Shown here piece after piece: positions 51,830 through 58,544 of a DNA stretch of 64,000 nucleotides. A model generated the notes under the pieces. The model saw only the letters and a program-made list of their open reading frames with translations, searched no databases and had not been told where the DNA came from. Within the stretch, counting starts at the first letter, position 1, and every line of letters starts with the position of its first letter. Source of the DNA: an uncultured Spirochaetales bacterium (lineage in GTDB: Bacteria; UBP6; UBA1177); assembly GCA_902774115.1 (NCBI GenBank), contig CACYHH010000003.1:127580-191579 (forward strand). The letters are read 5' to 3'. The translations under genes were made by a program, and so were the position numbers.

Positions 51830-53374
51830 TTATTCAGGATCGCATGCAACCCACTCGATGCCTGAAACATCGCCGCCGTAGTGAGGAGTTGCCTTAAAGC
51901 TGTAAAGCGTTGCAGAGCCTTCGATAGAGATTGTGGTTGCGCCGAGTACCCAGCTTATATCGTTGATTTTGATATTACCGACACCAAAAGCGTGGTCGCA
52001 GATCTTGTTGCCGTCGCTGTCCATTTCGCTGATGAAAATTCTTGCTTCTGTATCCCATTCGCCAAGACCGAGAGTGTAGTCTAAGCCTGGTTCCGTAATG
52101 GTCGTTACAAGGTGGACGACAGGAGATTTGACCCCGTCATTTTTATAAGTCTGAACAAATGTAATGTTCTCTGTATCAGGAGAATCCTTGAAATTTGCAA
52201 TCTTTGCATAAGAGAAAGGATTGCCTGCCGGATTAACGATATTATTCAGGTTGTTTTCGTCATTTCCGAATGTTCCTGTTGCGAAAGTTCCGTCTATTAT
52301 GTAATCGGAGGAAAGCTGGATTTCCGTTTCATCTTTGGAGAAGAGATAGGGGAATGTTCCGTTAATCGTTACTTCGCCGTAAGGAACTCTGTAATTCGGA
52401 TCATTGACCATGCCGCAGGTTTCTTCTTCCGCAAGGCAGTGTTCATAGTAGCAGTAGTAGTTTCCTTCGCAGTGGTTTGCTTCGTCACATTCTATAAGAT
52501 CGTTGTACTGTTCTCTTGCAGTAACGTTGCCGTTGATGTAGCAGTTGCCAAGACATGTGGAATTGGTTTCGAAGCATTCATTCATGCAGTCCATTATCTC
52601 GGCACAGGTTGCTTTGTCGCCGGAGTCGACAGCGTGGATGTTTGCTGATACTATTTTGACGCAGGAAGCGCCTTCAACGGGTGTCTTTTCAACGAGTTTT
52701 GCCGAAATTACAGCGTTCATTTCGAAAGTTTCGGGATTGTAATTGCTGAGAGTGATCGTTCCGCTTTCCTGAACATATTCTTTTTCTGTGCTTTCGCCGT
52801 AATCCTGAATGATAGTCAGAGTTACGTCGTCGGAGGAAAGATCGTATGTCGTATTGCCGATTTCAACGTCGCTGCCGAAGTCGATGGTTACAACGTCAAA
52901 AGCTGCCGTGTCTCCCAAAAAGCCGTTTTGTACCTGTCCGACGTAAGAACCTTTGAGGTAAACACGGAAGTTCTGATAGAGATAAGTTTGCGTGCATACC
53001 ATTTCAGGATTCGTCGGATCGGTCGGATCGGTCGGATTCGTCGGATCGTCAGTAGGATCATCGGTAGGATTGCCGGTCGGTTCATCCGTCGGGTTCTCCG
53101 GATCGTCGGTCGGTTCATCCGTCGGGTTCTCCGGATCGTCGGTCGGATTATCCGTCGGGTTTTCCGGATCATCGGTAGGATTATCCGTCGGGTTTTCCGG
53201 ATCATCTGGATCTGATGTGTCGGTGGAATCAGGATTTGCCGTATCCGGGTTGTCTGTATCCGGATTATCCGTAATGCCTGTGTCCGTAATGTCGAGTTCA
53301 TCGAGTTTTTTGTCACTGCAGCCGACAAAAACGAAAAGTGTAAAAATAACAAGAATAAATAAAACTTTTTTCAT
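51830..53374 (-). CDS. Lipoprotein with Asp-Pro repeat stalk and ten-Cys module
   Basis: A 514-residue lipoprotein: lipobox Phe-Val-Gly-Cys (Cys19), then a stalk (about residues 30-130) of Asp/Pro/Asn/Thr repeats, including four perfect-period 11-residue units. A beta domain follows. The ten-cysteine module shared with the lipoprotein at 46542 lies at about residues 257-320 (bases 52415-52606), and a second beta domain (about 325-514) ends the protein. Its own promoter is at 53411-53438. The stalk and Cys module suggest a surface-exposed binding protein; no enzymatic motif is seen. Confidence 0.8.
   Translation of the reverse strand: MKKVLFILVIFTLFVFVGCSDKKLDELDITDTGITDNPDTDNPDTANPDSTDTSDPDDPENPTDNPTDDPENPTDNPTDDPENPTDEPTDDPENPTDEPTGNPTDDPTDDPTNPTDPTDPTNPEMVCTQTYLYQNFRVYLKGSYVGQVQNGFLGDTAAFDVVTIDFGSDVEIGNTTYDLSSDDVTLTIIQDYGESTEKEYVQESGTITLSNYNPETFEMNAVISAKLVEKTPVEGASCVKIVSANIHAVDSGDKATCAEIMDCMNECFETNSTCLGNCYINGNVTAREQYNDLIECDEANHCEGNYYCYYEHCLAEEETCGMVNDPNYRVPYGEVTINGTFPYLFSKDETEIQLSSDYIIDGTFATGTFGNDENNLNNIVNPAGNPFSYAKIANFKDSPDTENITFVQTYKNDGVKSPVVHLVTTITEPGLDYTLGLGEWDTEARIFISEMDSDGNKICDHAFGVGNIKINDISWVLGATTISIEGSATLYSFKATPHYGGDVSGIEWVACDPE
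53067..53198 (-). repeat. Four 33-base tandem repeats in the stalk region
   Basis: Units starting at 53067, 53100, 53133 and 53166 repeat with exact 33-base period and few changes, coding 11-residue Asp-Pro-Glu-Asn-Pro-Thr-Asp-[EN]-Pro-Thr-Asp units. Close DNA identity suggests recent copy-number change of stalk length. Confidence 0.9.
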
Positions 53375-53410
53375 GGCTATACCTCGAAGTAAATTAGCAA
53401 AAAACGAATA

Positions 53411-53438
53411 ATTTTAGTGAAAAACAGAAAAAAAACAA
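53411..53438 (-). promoter_or_regulatory. Promoter of the Asp-Pro stalk lipoprotein gene
   Basis: Minus strand TTGTTT (53433-53438), 16 bases, TAAAAT (53411-53416), 36 bases before ATG 53374. Confidence 0.5.
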
Positions 53439-53516
53439 GGATTTTTTTTGCTGTCAGCCGAATCTTTGTCTGAATCAATGCAGTAAATTATATCTACCAT
53501 GCCGAAGCGTTCTTTT

Positions 53517-53544
53517 TTGACATTTTTACCCGAGAGTTTATAAA
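53517..53544 (+). promoter_or_regulatory. Promoter of the P-loop protein gene
   Basis: TTGACA (53517-53522), 16 bases, TATAAA (53539-53544), 34 bases before ATG 53579. Confidence 0.75.
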
Positions 53545-53578
53545 TAACGGTTTTAATTTTTTGACAGAGGAGAGAAAA

Positions 53579-54586
53579 ATGGCAAAACTGCTTGACACCG
53601 TTTTATTGCTCGCGCTTCCGGCTTCGGGAAAATCAGAAGTCCGCAGATTTATGGAACATCTCACCAAAAAACAGTGCGAAAACGACATGCACATGGGCGA
53701 GACGCTTCAGCTTGACGACTATCCCTATGTTCATTTCATGCACAGGATCGACGACGAGCTCAGCAAACTCGGCTGGCACTATATTTTCTACAAAGGTGCG
53801 ACACGTCCTTTCAAGGATCCGATGGAATGGTCAACCTTGATAGAACTTCTCAACGAAGATTACGAAGACCTCGTGAACTCCAACATCATCAATGTTCCGT
53901 CTGCCGCTCAGTGGCTTTTTGACAGAATGGACAATATCCGCGAAAAACTCGATCTTGGCCGCGAATTCGGAAAGATCCCGTGGGATATAAGAGTTGCGGC
54001 TGGAAAGGCGATCGAAGCGGAAGTTGCTGAATTTCTTAAAGAAAAGAATGCAACGGCTGCGGCTGACAAGAAGAATAAAACCATCGTAATCGAGCTTGCT
54101 CGCGGCGGTGCGAACGGCGCTAAAATGCCTCTCACTCCTCCGCAGGGATACGCATCAGCTTTTGAGATGTTCTCCGAGCACATTCTCAACAGAGCTTCGA
54201 TTCTTTACGTCTGGGTAACGCCGGAAGAGAGCAGAAGGAAGAACTACGAACGCGCAAAACCGAACGGCGAAAGCTCGATCCTCAACCACGGCGTTCCGCT
54301 TGAAGTAATGCTCGGCGAATACGGCTGCGACGACATGGCTTATCTCATCGAAACAAGCGACAAGCCCGACACGGTCAAAGTCGAGCGCACTGTTACCGTC
54401 AAAAAGAAAGGAAAAGAAGTTTTTGCAACCAAAACCTGGAATATTCCCGTCGCAAGATTCGACAATCGCGAAGATCTCACGACTTTCATCCGCAAAGACC
54501 CGAAAGAGTGGGGCAGGGAAGAGTACAAAAAGATGTACAAAGGTCTTTCCGACGCAATGAAAACACTCGCAGAACTCTCAAAATAA
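53579..54586 (+). CDS. P-loop NTPase/kinase-like protein of unknown function
   Basis: A 335-residue soluble protein with A-L-P-A-S-G-K-S (residues 12-19), a phosphate loop where the first Gly is Ala, as in many small-molecule kinases. Other landmarks: LQLDDYPYVHFMHRIDDEL, IVIELARGGANG and VWVTPEESRRKNYERAKP (an Arg-rich lid-like stretch). ATG 53579 is chosen because GAGGAGAG lies 4 bases upstream. The promoter is strong (53517-53544). The pattern resembles adenylate- or polynucleotide-kinase-like folds, but I recognise no named family. The DMT gene follows 35 bases later. Confidence 0.75.
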   Translation: MAKLLDTVLLLALPASGKSEVRRFMEHLTKKQCENDMHMGETLQLDDYPYVHFMHRIDDELSKLGWHYIFYKGATRPFKDPMEWSTLIELLNEDYEDLVNSNIINVPSAAQWLFDRMDNIREKLDLGREFGKIPWDIRVAAGKAIEAEVAEFLKEKNATAAADKKNKTIVIELARGGANGAKMPLTPPQGYASAFEMFSEHILNRASILYVWVTPEESRRKNYERAKPNGESSILNHGVPLEVMLGEYGCDDMAYLIETSDKPDTVKVERTVTVKKKGKEVFATKTWNIPVARFDNREDLTTFIRKDPKEWGREEYKKMYKGLSDAMKTLAELSK

Positions 54587-54621
54587 TCAGTGATCTTAAA
54601 AACTTATAATCTTTTAAAACC

Positions 54622-55491
54622 ATGATTTTCTTTATTCTAACCCTTCTCATTTTCGCCTCGCTTGAAGTCGTGTCAAAACCGCTCATGCCCTACATTGATC
54701 CGTTTGCCCTGACTTTCTGGCGCTTTTCAATGGGATTTGTATTTTTCCTGCTTTATCCCGGCATGAAAAAACGTCTGGCCGAGATAAAAAATTTTTCTAA
54801 AAGCGACTGGTTTTTCCTCTTTCTGCTGGGATTTCTGAATGCGTTCGTTTCGATGAGTCTGCTTCAGCTCGCAGTCAGGGAAAGCACTCCGGCAACAGCT
54901 GCGGCGATATTCTGTTCGAACCCGCTTTTCGTCATGATAATCTCGTCGATCGCGGGATTTGAGAAGATCAGCGCGAGAAAGATCATCGGGCTTCTCATTG
55001 GTGTAGCGGCGATATTCGTGATAATGTGGGAGAAAGGCTTCAAACTGAATTACGGCGCGATTTACGCGGTTTCTGCGGCTGTGATTTTTGCAGGTTTCAC
55101 CGTTCTCAGCAAGAAGACTGTCTCAAAAATCAAGCCGTTTTCGGTAAATTTAGTCTCATTTTTCTTCGGAATAGTGTCGCTTTCGATTTTCATGGCGCTC
55201 ACCGGAAAAAGTTTTGCGCTCAATCCGGTTTTCTTTAATGATTACGCAAAGCTGATCGCCTTTGTTTATCTTGGTTTCATTGTCACGGGCCTGGGTTACG
55301 TCACATTTCTGGCGACAATCAAGAAATATTCGCCAGTCAGTTCGTCGCTTATTTTCATGCTGAAACCGGCAGTAGCGACTGTTTTCGCGGTCGTTTTTCT
55401 CGGTGAAAAACTGTCGGCATATTTCATCGCCGGATTCGTAATGTTACTTCTCGGAACAGGTGCTATAGTTTCTGAAAAGATCTGGAAATAG
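54622..55491 (+). CDS. DMT-superfamily (EamA) exporter
   Basis: A 289-residue inner-membrane protein with ten hydrophobic helices in two EamA halves. The first half has LEVVSKPLMPYIDPFALTFW and ATAAAIFCSNPLFVMI. The second has LGFIVTGLGYVTFLATIKKY and LIFMLKPAVATVFAVVFLGE, the classic family endings. These export or import metabolites such as amino acids, purines or nucleotide sugars; the substrate cannot be told from sequence. No ribosome site is plain before ATG 54622. It is followed by a pair of REP hairpins (55500-55566). Confidence 0.85.
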   Translation: MIFFILTLLIFASLEVVSKPLMPYIDPFALTFWRFSMGFVFFLLYPGMKKRLAEIKNFSKSDWFFLFLLGFLNAFVSMSLLQLAVRESTPATAAAIFCSNPLFVMIISSIAGFEKISARKIIGLLIGVAAIFVIMWEKGFKLNYGAIYAVSAAVIFAGFTVLSKKTVSKIKPFSVNLVSFFFGIVSLSIFMALTGKSFALNPVFFNDYAKLIAFVYLGFIVTGLGYVTFLATIKKYSPVSSSLIFMLKPAVATVFAVVFLGEKLSAYFIAGFVMLLLGTGAIVSEKIWK

Positions 55492-55499
55492 ATCTGATT

Positions 55500-55566
55500 G
55501 TCGGAGCGCACGCGGCTCGCGTGCTGAATTGTTGTCGGAGCGCGGGAGGCTCGCCCGCAGGTTGTT
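55500..55566. repeat. Tandem pair of GTCGGAGCGC REP-like hairpins
   Basis: Two units start with GTCGGAGCGC at 55500 and 55534 (period 34). The first folds as GCACGCG-GCT-CGCGTGC, the second as GCGGG-loop-CCCGC. They follow the EamA gene directly and could also stall transcription. They differ in sequence from the GTAG-type REPs nearby, so they belong to another family. Confidence 0.75.
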
Positions 55567-55585
55567 CTATTCCTGAAATAAAAGC

Positions 55586-55613
55586 TTGCCTTTATCGTCA
55601 TGCTGTCTACAAT
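55586..55613 (+). promoter_or_regulatory. Promoter of the one-domain Lcl lipoprotein gene
   Basis: TTGCCT (55586-55591), 16 bases, TACAAT (55608-55613), 49 bases before ATG 55663. Confidence 0.6.
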
Positions 55614-55662
55614 ACTGCGTTTTTTGTTTAAAAACTAACTTGTTTTGATGCTGGAGGAAAAA

Positions 55663-56178
55663 ATGAAGAAATTTTTGGTTGTTTTCGCGCTTTTTGCAGC
55701 TTTGATTTTTGTCATCGGCTGCGGCGGCGGCGATTCTGGTAGCAGTAATTCAGGAAGTTGTCCGACAATTGACGGCAATATGTGGTCGCCAAGATCGTCA
55801 AGCGAGATGGAATGGCAGGAAGCACTCGATTACTGCGACAATCTGACCGAATGCGGACACACGGATTGGCACCTGCCTAATATAAATGAGTTGAGGACTC
55901 TTATTCAAAACTGCCCCGGTTCCCAGACTGGCGGAGCATGTGCCGTATCAGATCCGGATCATCTGGCAGGCAGTGACTTGAGTGATGACTGCTATTGCGA
56001 ATACAAAGAAAACAACGGCGGCTATTACAGCAAACTTGGTGATGACGGCAATGTCTGGCTTTGGTCTTCGTCTACTCGATCAGATAGTACAGGTTACGCA
56101 TGGGTCGTGTTCTTCGACTACGGGGACATGTACAGCCGCAGTAAGTCATACGACTACTATGTTCGTTGTGTGAGGTAG
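55663..56178 (+). CDS. Lcl-domain (DUF1566) lipoprotein
   Basis: A 171-residue lipoprotein: lipobox Val-Ile-Gly-Cys-Gly-Gly, a short Ser/Gly linker, then one Lcl/DUF1566 domain (about 35-171), a C-type-lectin-like fold. Family markers are the early Trp-x-Glu-Ala, WHLPNINELRTLI and the ending YYVRCVR. ATG 55663 is taken because GGAGG sits at 55653-55657. In the last 35 residues variable positions are mostly NNC codons (gtc, ttc, gac, tac, agc, cgc) on the scaffold A-W-x-V-x-F-x2-G-x-M/V...Y-V-R-C-V-R. This resembles variable regions of diversity-generating retroelement targets. It has its own promoter at 55586-55613. Confidence 0.85.
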   Translation: MKKFLVVFALFAALIFVIGCGGGDSGSSNSGSCPTIDGNMWSPRSSSEMEWQEALDYCDNLTECGHTDWHLPNINELRTLIQNCPGSQTGGACAVSDPDHLAGSDLSDDCYCEYKENNGGYYSKLGDDGNVWLWSSSTRSDSTGYAWVVFFDYGDMYSRSKSYDYYVRCVR

Positions 56179-56209
56179 GCCTTGCAGACCGCATTTTGCG
56201 CATTCCCCT

Positions 56210-56234
56210 GTAGAGACGTGACCTGACACGTCTC
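56210..56234 (+). repeat. GTAG-type REP, copy 1
   Basis: GTAG followed by an eight-base stem GAGACGTG / CACGTCTC (sharing the G of GTAG) and loop ACCTGA. It lies 31 bases after the Lcl lipoprotein stop. The GTAG plus hairpin form is what RAYT enzymes recognise in characterised systems. Confidence 0.85.
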
Positions 56235-56326
56235 AAAAAACGTCTGCATAATCAATTATAATAAAACAAATCTAATTTTGACATTGATTTAATTTTAAAT
56301 CCAATTAGAATTATATTGGCTTTGCG

Positions 56327-56351
56327 GTAGAGACATGACCTGACATGTTTC
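56327..56351 (+). repeat. GTAG-type REP, copy 2 (diverged)
   Basis: Same orientation as copy 1, with four changes (GAGACATG / CATGTTTC), which weaken the stem. It is upstream of the transposase gene. Confidence 0.8.
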
Positions 56352-56414
56352 ACAGATGAAAACCGAGGTTCTTTTTCTGAACCATTTCATGTGCATGAGA
56401 TGTTTCAGTGATAT

Positions 56415-56439
56415 GAGACGTGTCAGGTCACGTCTCTAC
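56415..56439 (-). repeat. GTAG-type REP, copy 3 (inverted)
   Basis: Perfect copy in reverse orientation, 21 bases before the proposed transposase start. Pairing with copy 2 gives the head-to-head arrangement of bacterial interspersed mosaic elements. Confidence 0.85.
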
Positions 56440-56460
56440 GGAGAAAATGCAATATTTTCA

Positions 56461-57048
56461 ATGAGTAAAGACAGATTTCAAGATAAATACCGCATAGATT
56501 CGGCACGGGCAAAATGGCACGATTACGACGACGGTTTTTATTTTGTGACCATTTGCACAAAAAATCGGGAATATTTTTTCGGAACAATTCAAAACCGTGA
56601 AATGATTTTGTCCCCGATAGGAGAATACGCAAAACAGCAGTTGCAGACAATCAACGAACGTTATTTATATGCCGAAATCATGTTATGGACGATAATGCCA
56701 AATCATATTCACCTTATTCTGTCTATTGACAGCAGCAAGATACCGCACAAAAAACGGGATATTCCTGGTGTAGGAAATGATATCATCCAGAAAATGGGAG
56801 ACGTGTCAGGTCACGTCTCTACAGCGATAGAATGTGCGGTGCAAGGACAATCGTGGTTATCCAACGTGATATGCCAGTTCAAACAGTCAATAAAACGGTT
56901 TGCAAACCGGCATGAAATTGAATTTGCTTGGCAAACCCGTTTCCATGATCACATCATCAGAAATCAGAAAGAAATGGATCTTATCACAGAATATATAGAG
57001 AACAATGTGAGAAAATGGGAAGAAGATTGTTTTTACATAAATTTGTAA
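56461..57048 (+). CDS. REP-associated tyrosine transposase (RAYT, Y1_Tnp)
   Basis: A 195-residue HUH nuclease of the Y1_Tnp family. The HUH motif is His82-x-His84 in MPNHIHLIL; the catalytic tyrosine is Tyr178 (LITEYIENNVRKW); YFVTICTKNRE is the family start. RAYTs nick and mobilise flanking REP hairpins. ATG 56461 gives the usual N-terminus; an upstream frame to 56356 runs through a REP and is unlikely. One REP (56798-56822) lies inside the gene and is read in frame as residues ~113-121. Two REPs are upstream and one directly after the stop. Base composition is AT-rich. Confidence 0.9.
   Translation: MSKDRFQDKYRIDSARAKWHDYDDGFYFVTICTKNREYFFGTIQNREMILSPIGEYAKQQLQTINERYLYAEIMLWTIMPNHIHLILSIDSSKIPHKKRDIPGVGNDIIQKMGDVSGHVSTAIECAVQGQSWLSNVICQFKQSIKRFANRHEIEFAWQTRFHDHIIRNQKEMDLITEYIENNVRKWEEDCFYINL
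56798..56822 (-). repeat. GTAG-type REP, copy 4, inside the transposase gene
   Basis: A perfect inverted-orientation copy inside the coding sequence, read through in frame (Asp-Val-Ser-Gly-His-Val-Ser-Thr) between the HUH motif and the catalytic Tyr. The frame stays open. Confidence 0.9.
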
Positions 57049-57071
57049 GACGTGTCAGGTCACGTCTCTAC
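57048..57071 (-). repeat. GTAG-type REP, copy 5 (inverted)
   Basis: Starts at the last base of the transposase stop codon; lacks only the first G of the stem. It bounds the element on the right, so the mobile unit is roughly 56210-57071. Confidence 0.85.
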
Positions 57072-57087
57072 GGGGAAACATATCGGT

Positions 57088-58401
57088 TTATTCGCTTCTG
57101 CGGACGCAGCGGACGATGTCGGAATTCGATTTGCCTGCGAAATTCACGATGCCGTCGTAGAACGTGACATACCACGCGTTTTTCCAGTCGTCGGTGGTCG
57201 GACTTTTTTTCGCGTCGCTGGTGGAAGTGCGGAACGAGCGGTTCGGCATATCCGGAAAAACCGATGCGGGATGGTATTTTCCATAGTCGGCGAGTGTGGC
57301 AAGTTCGTTTTTGTTGGGAAGTCTCCAGTCTGTAAAGCCTGCGTAGTCAAGGTCTTCGCAGGTTGAAAGGGCATCTGCGAATGTTTTCACGCTGTCTTTG
57401 TAAGTTTTCTGCCACATCAGGCCTGTAACTGAATCTTTGACGACATCGTCATCGCCGATTTTTTCTGTTTCGAACTCTCCGTCGGGCAGAGTCGTGCCGC
57501 GGACGCAGCGGACATGCATCTTTTCGCTTTCGGTTTTTGCTTTGTGGCTCAAAAATCCTCTGTCGAAGCGGACGAACCACGCCTGATTCTGGTCAGAAGT
57601 CTCGGTCGAAGCGAAATCGGCCGAAGTCCAGAACCATTCGTCTGTCGTGCCGGGGAAATAATCTGTATCTACCGATGGATCGAATTTGCCGTTGTCAACA
57701 ATCGAAAGGAGTTCCTTCGGTGTGGGAAGACGCCAGCCGTAACTTCCGGCATATTCTTGTCCGCAGTAATTTGCGGCACTCTGCCAGTCAAATTCGCCTT
57801 CAGGAATCTTCTGCTGCCATTCAAGCTTGAGGTTTTCGTCAAAGACGATTTTTTCGTCTCCCGAGCCTTTGACCGTGAATTTCTGCGGAATGCATTCGCC
57901 TTTTTTTGCATACTGCGCATCCTGGCCGAAGAACGCTTCGCCCTCATCCGGGCAGGTGATTTCGGCTGTTTCGTCGTAACATTTGGTTTCACCGGTGCAG
58001 ATGTTGCCGAAAACTACGGGAATGTCGGGAATTATGATATTTTCATCTTCATCGTTTGAATCTGTGTCGGAATCGTCGGTCGGATCTGCCGGGTCTTCAT
58101 CTGGCTGGGAATCGCCTGAATCAGGTGTCGTGTCGGGATCACCAGTATTTTCCAGTATATCGTTATCCGGTATATTGGTATCCGAAGTGTCTGAATCGTC
58201 GTTTTCCGGTGACGTGTCGGTTTTGTCATCGTCGTTTGCGGTTTCATCAGGCTGCGTGTCGCCGCTACTATCAGCATCCTGTACTTCGCTGCTGTCGGTG
58301 TCCGTCAGTTCCTCTTTTTCGTCATCTTTCGACGAACAGGAAAGAACAAAAAAAGCTGATAAAACCAGAATGAAAAGCAGATTGAATTTTTTTAAAATCA
58401 T
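57088..58401 (-). CDS. Lipoprotein with two Lcl (DUF1566) domains and acidic linker
   Basis: A 437-residue lipoprotein with lipobox Val-Leu-Ser-Cys-Ser-Ser and a linker of about 90 residues of Asp/Ser/Thr/Pro. A small Cys pair region (CTGETKCYD) follows, then two Lcl domains (about residues 195-310 and 315-437). Each has the scaffold W-R-L-P-[TN]-x-x-E-L and ends with V-R-C-V-R. It is a relative of the one-domain protein at 55663, on the opposite strand, with the RAYT between them. A candidate promoter is at 58437-58463. It probably displays ligand-binding lectin-like domains on the surface. Confidence 0.85.
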   Translation of the reverse strand: MILKKFNLLFILVLSAFFVLSCSSKDDEKEELTDTDSSEVQDADSSGDTQPDETANDDDKTDTSPENDDSDTSDTNIPDNDILENTGDPDTTPDSGDSQPDEDPADPTDDSDTDSNDEDENIIIPDIPVVFGNICTGETKCYDETAEITCPDEGEAFFGQDAQYAKKGECIPQKFTVKGSGDEKIVFDENLKLEWQQKIPEGEFDWQSAANYCGQEYAGSYGWRLPTPKELLSIVDNGKFDPSVDTDYFPGTTDEWFWTSADFASTETSDQNQAWFVRFDRGFLSHKAKTESEKMHVRCVRGTTLPDGEFETEKIGDDDVVKDSVTGLMWQKTYKDSVKTFADALSTCEDLDYAGFTDWRLPNKNELATLADYGKYHPASVFPDMPNRSFRTSTSDAKKSPTTDDWKNAWYVTFYDGIVNFAGKSNSDIVRCVRRSE

Positions 58402-58436
58402 AATTTTTCCTCCAAAACAGTCTTCGATTTCTAGCT

Positions 58437-58463
58437 TATATAGAAAAAGATCCGTGAAATCAA
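58437..58463 (-). promoter_or_regulatory. Candidate promoter of the two-domain Lcl lipoprotein gene
   Basis: Minus strand TTGATT (58458-58463), 15 bases, TATATA (58437-58442); a 17-base reading to TATAAG is also possible. Confidence 0.45.
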
Positions 58464-58481
58464 AGAAAAGCAGGCTGATTT

Positions 58482-58509
58482 TTGCGACAATTTTAAAAAT
58501 AACTATAAT
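58482..58509 (+). promoter_or_regulatory. Promoter of the spermidine-synthase-like gene
   Basis: TTGCGA (58482-58487), 16 bases, TATAAT (58504-58509), 35 bases before ATG 58545. Confidence 0.65.
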
Positions 58510-58544
58510 ACCGCGTTTTTTGTGTTTATCGAAGAGGTGAAACT

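Larger units (their letters stand above)
56210..57071 (+). mobile_element. RAYT-REP unit
   Basis: About 860 bases: two forward REPs, one inverted REP, the RAYT gene with an inner inverted REP, and a terminal inverted REP. It separates two Lcl-domain lipoprotein genes. The region is AT-rich compared with neighbours. No target duplication is expected for this class. Confidence 0.75.

Noticed and set aside
53067-53198. CRISPR-like 33-base repeats
   Set aside because: They are contiguous without spacers and code in-frame peptide repeats of a lipoprotein stalk.
56356-56460. Longer start for the transposase at 56356
   Set aside because: The extra 35 residues are translated from a REP, and homologous RAYTs start near the M-S-K-D-R-F position.
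56210-57071. Possible CRISPR array from the repeated 25-base units
   Set aside because: Spacing is irregular (about 60 to 380 bases), orientation varies and units are hairpins with GTAG; they fit REPs with a RAYT, and no cas gene is present.
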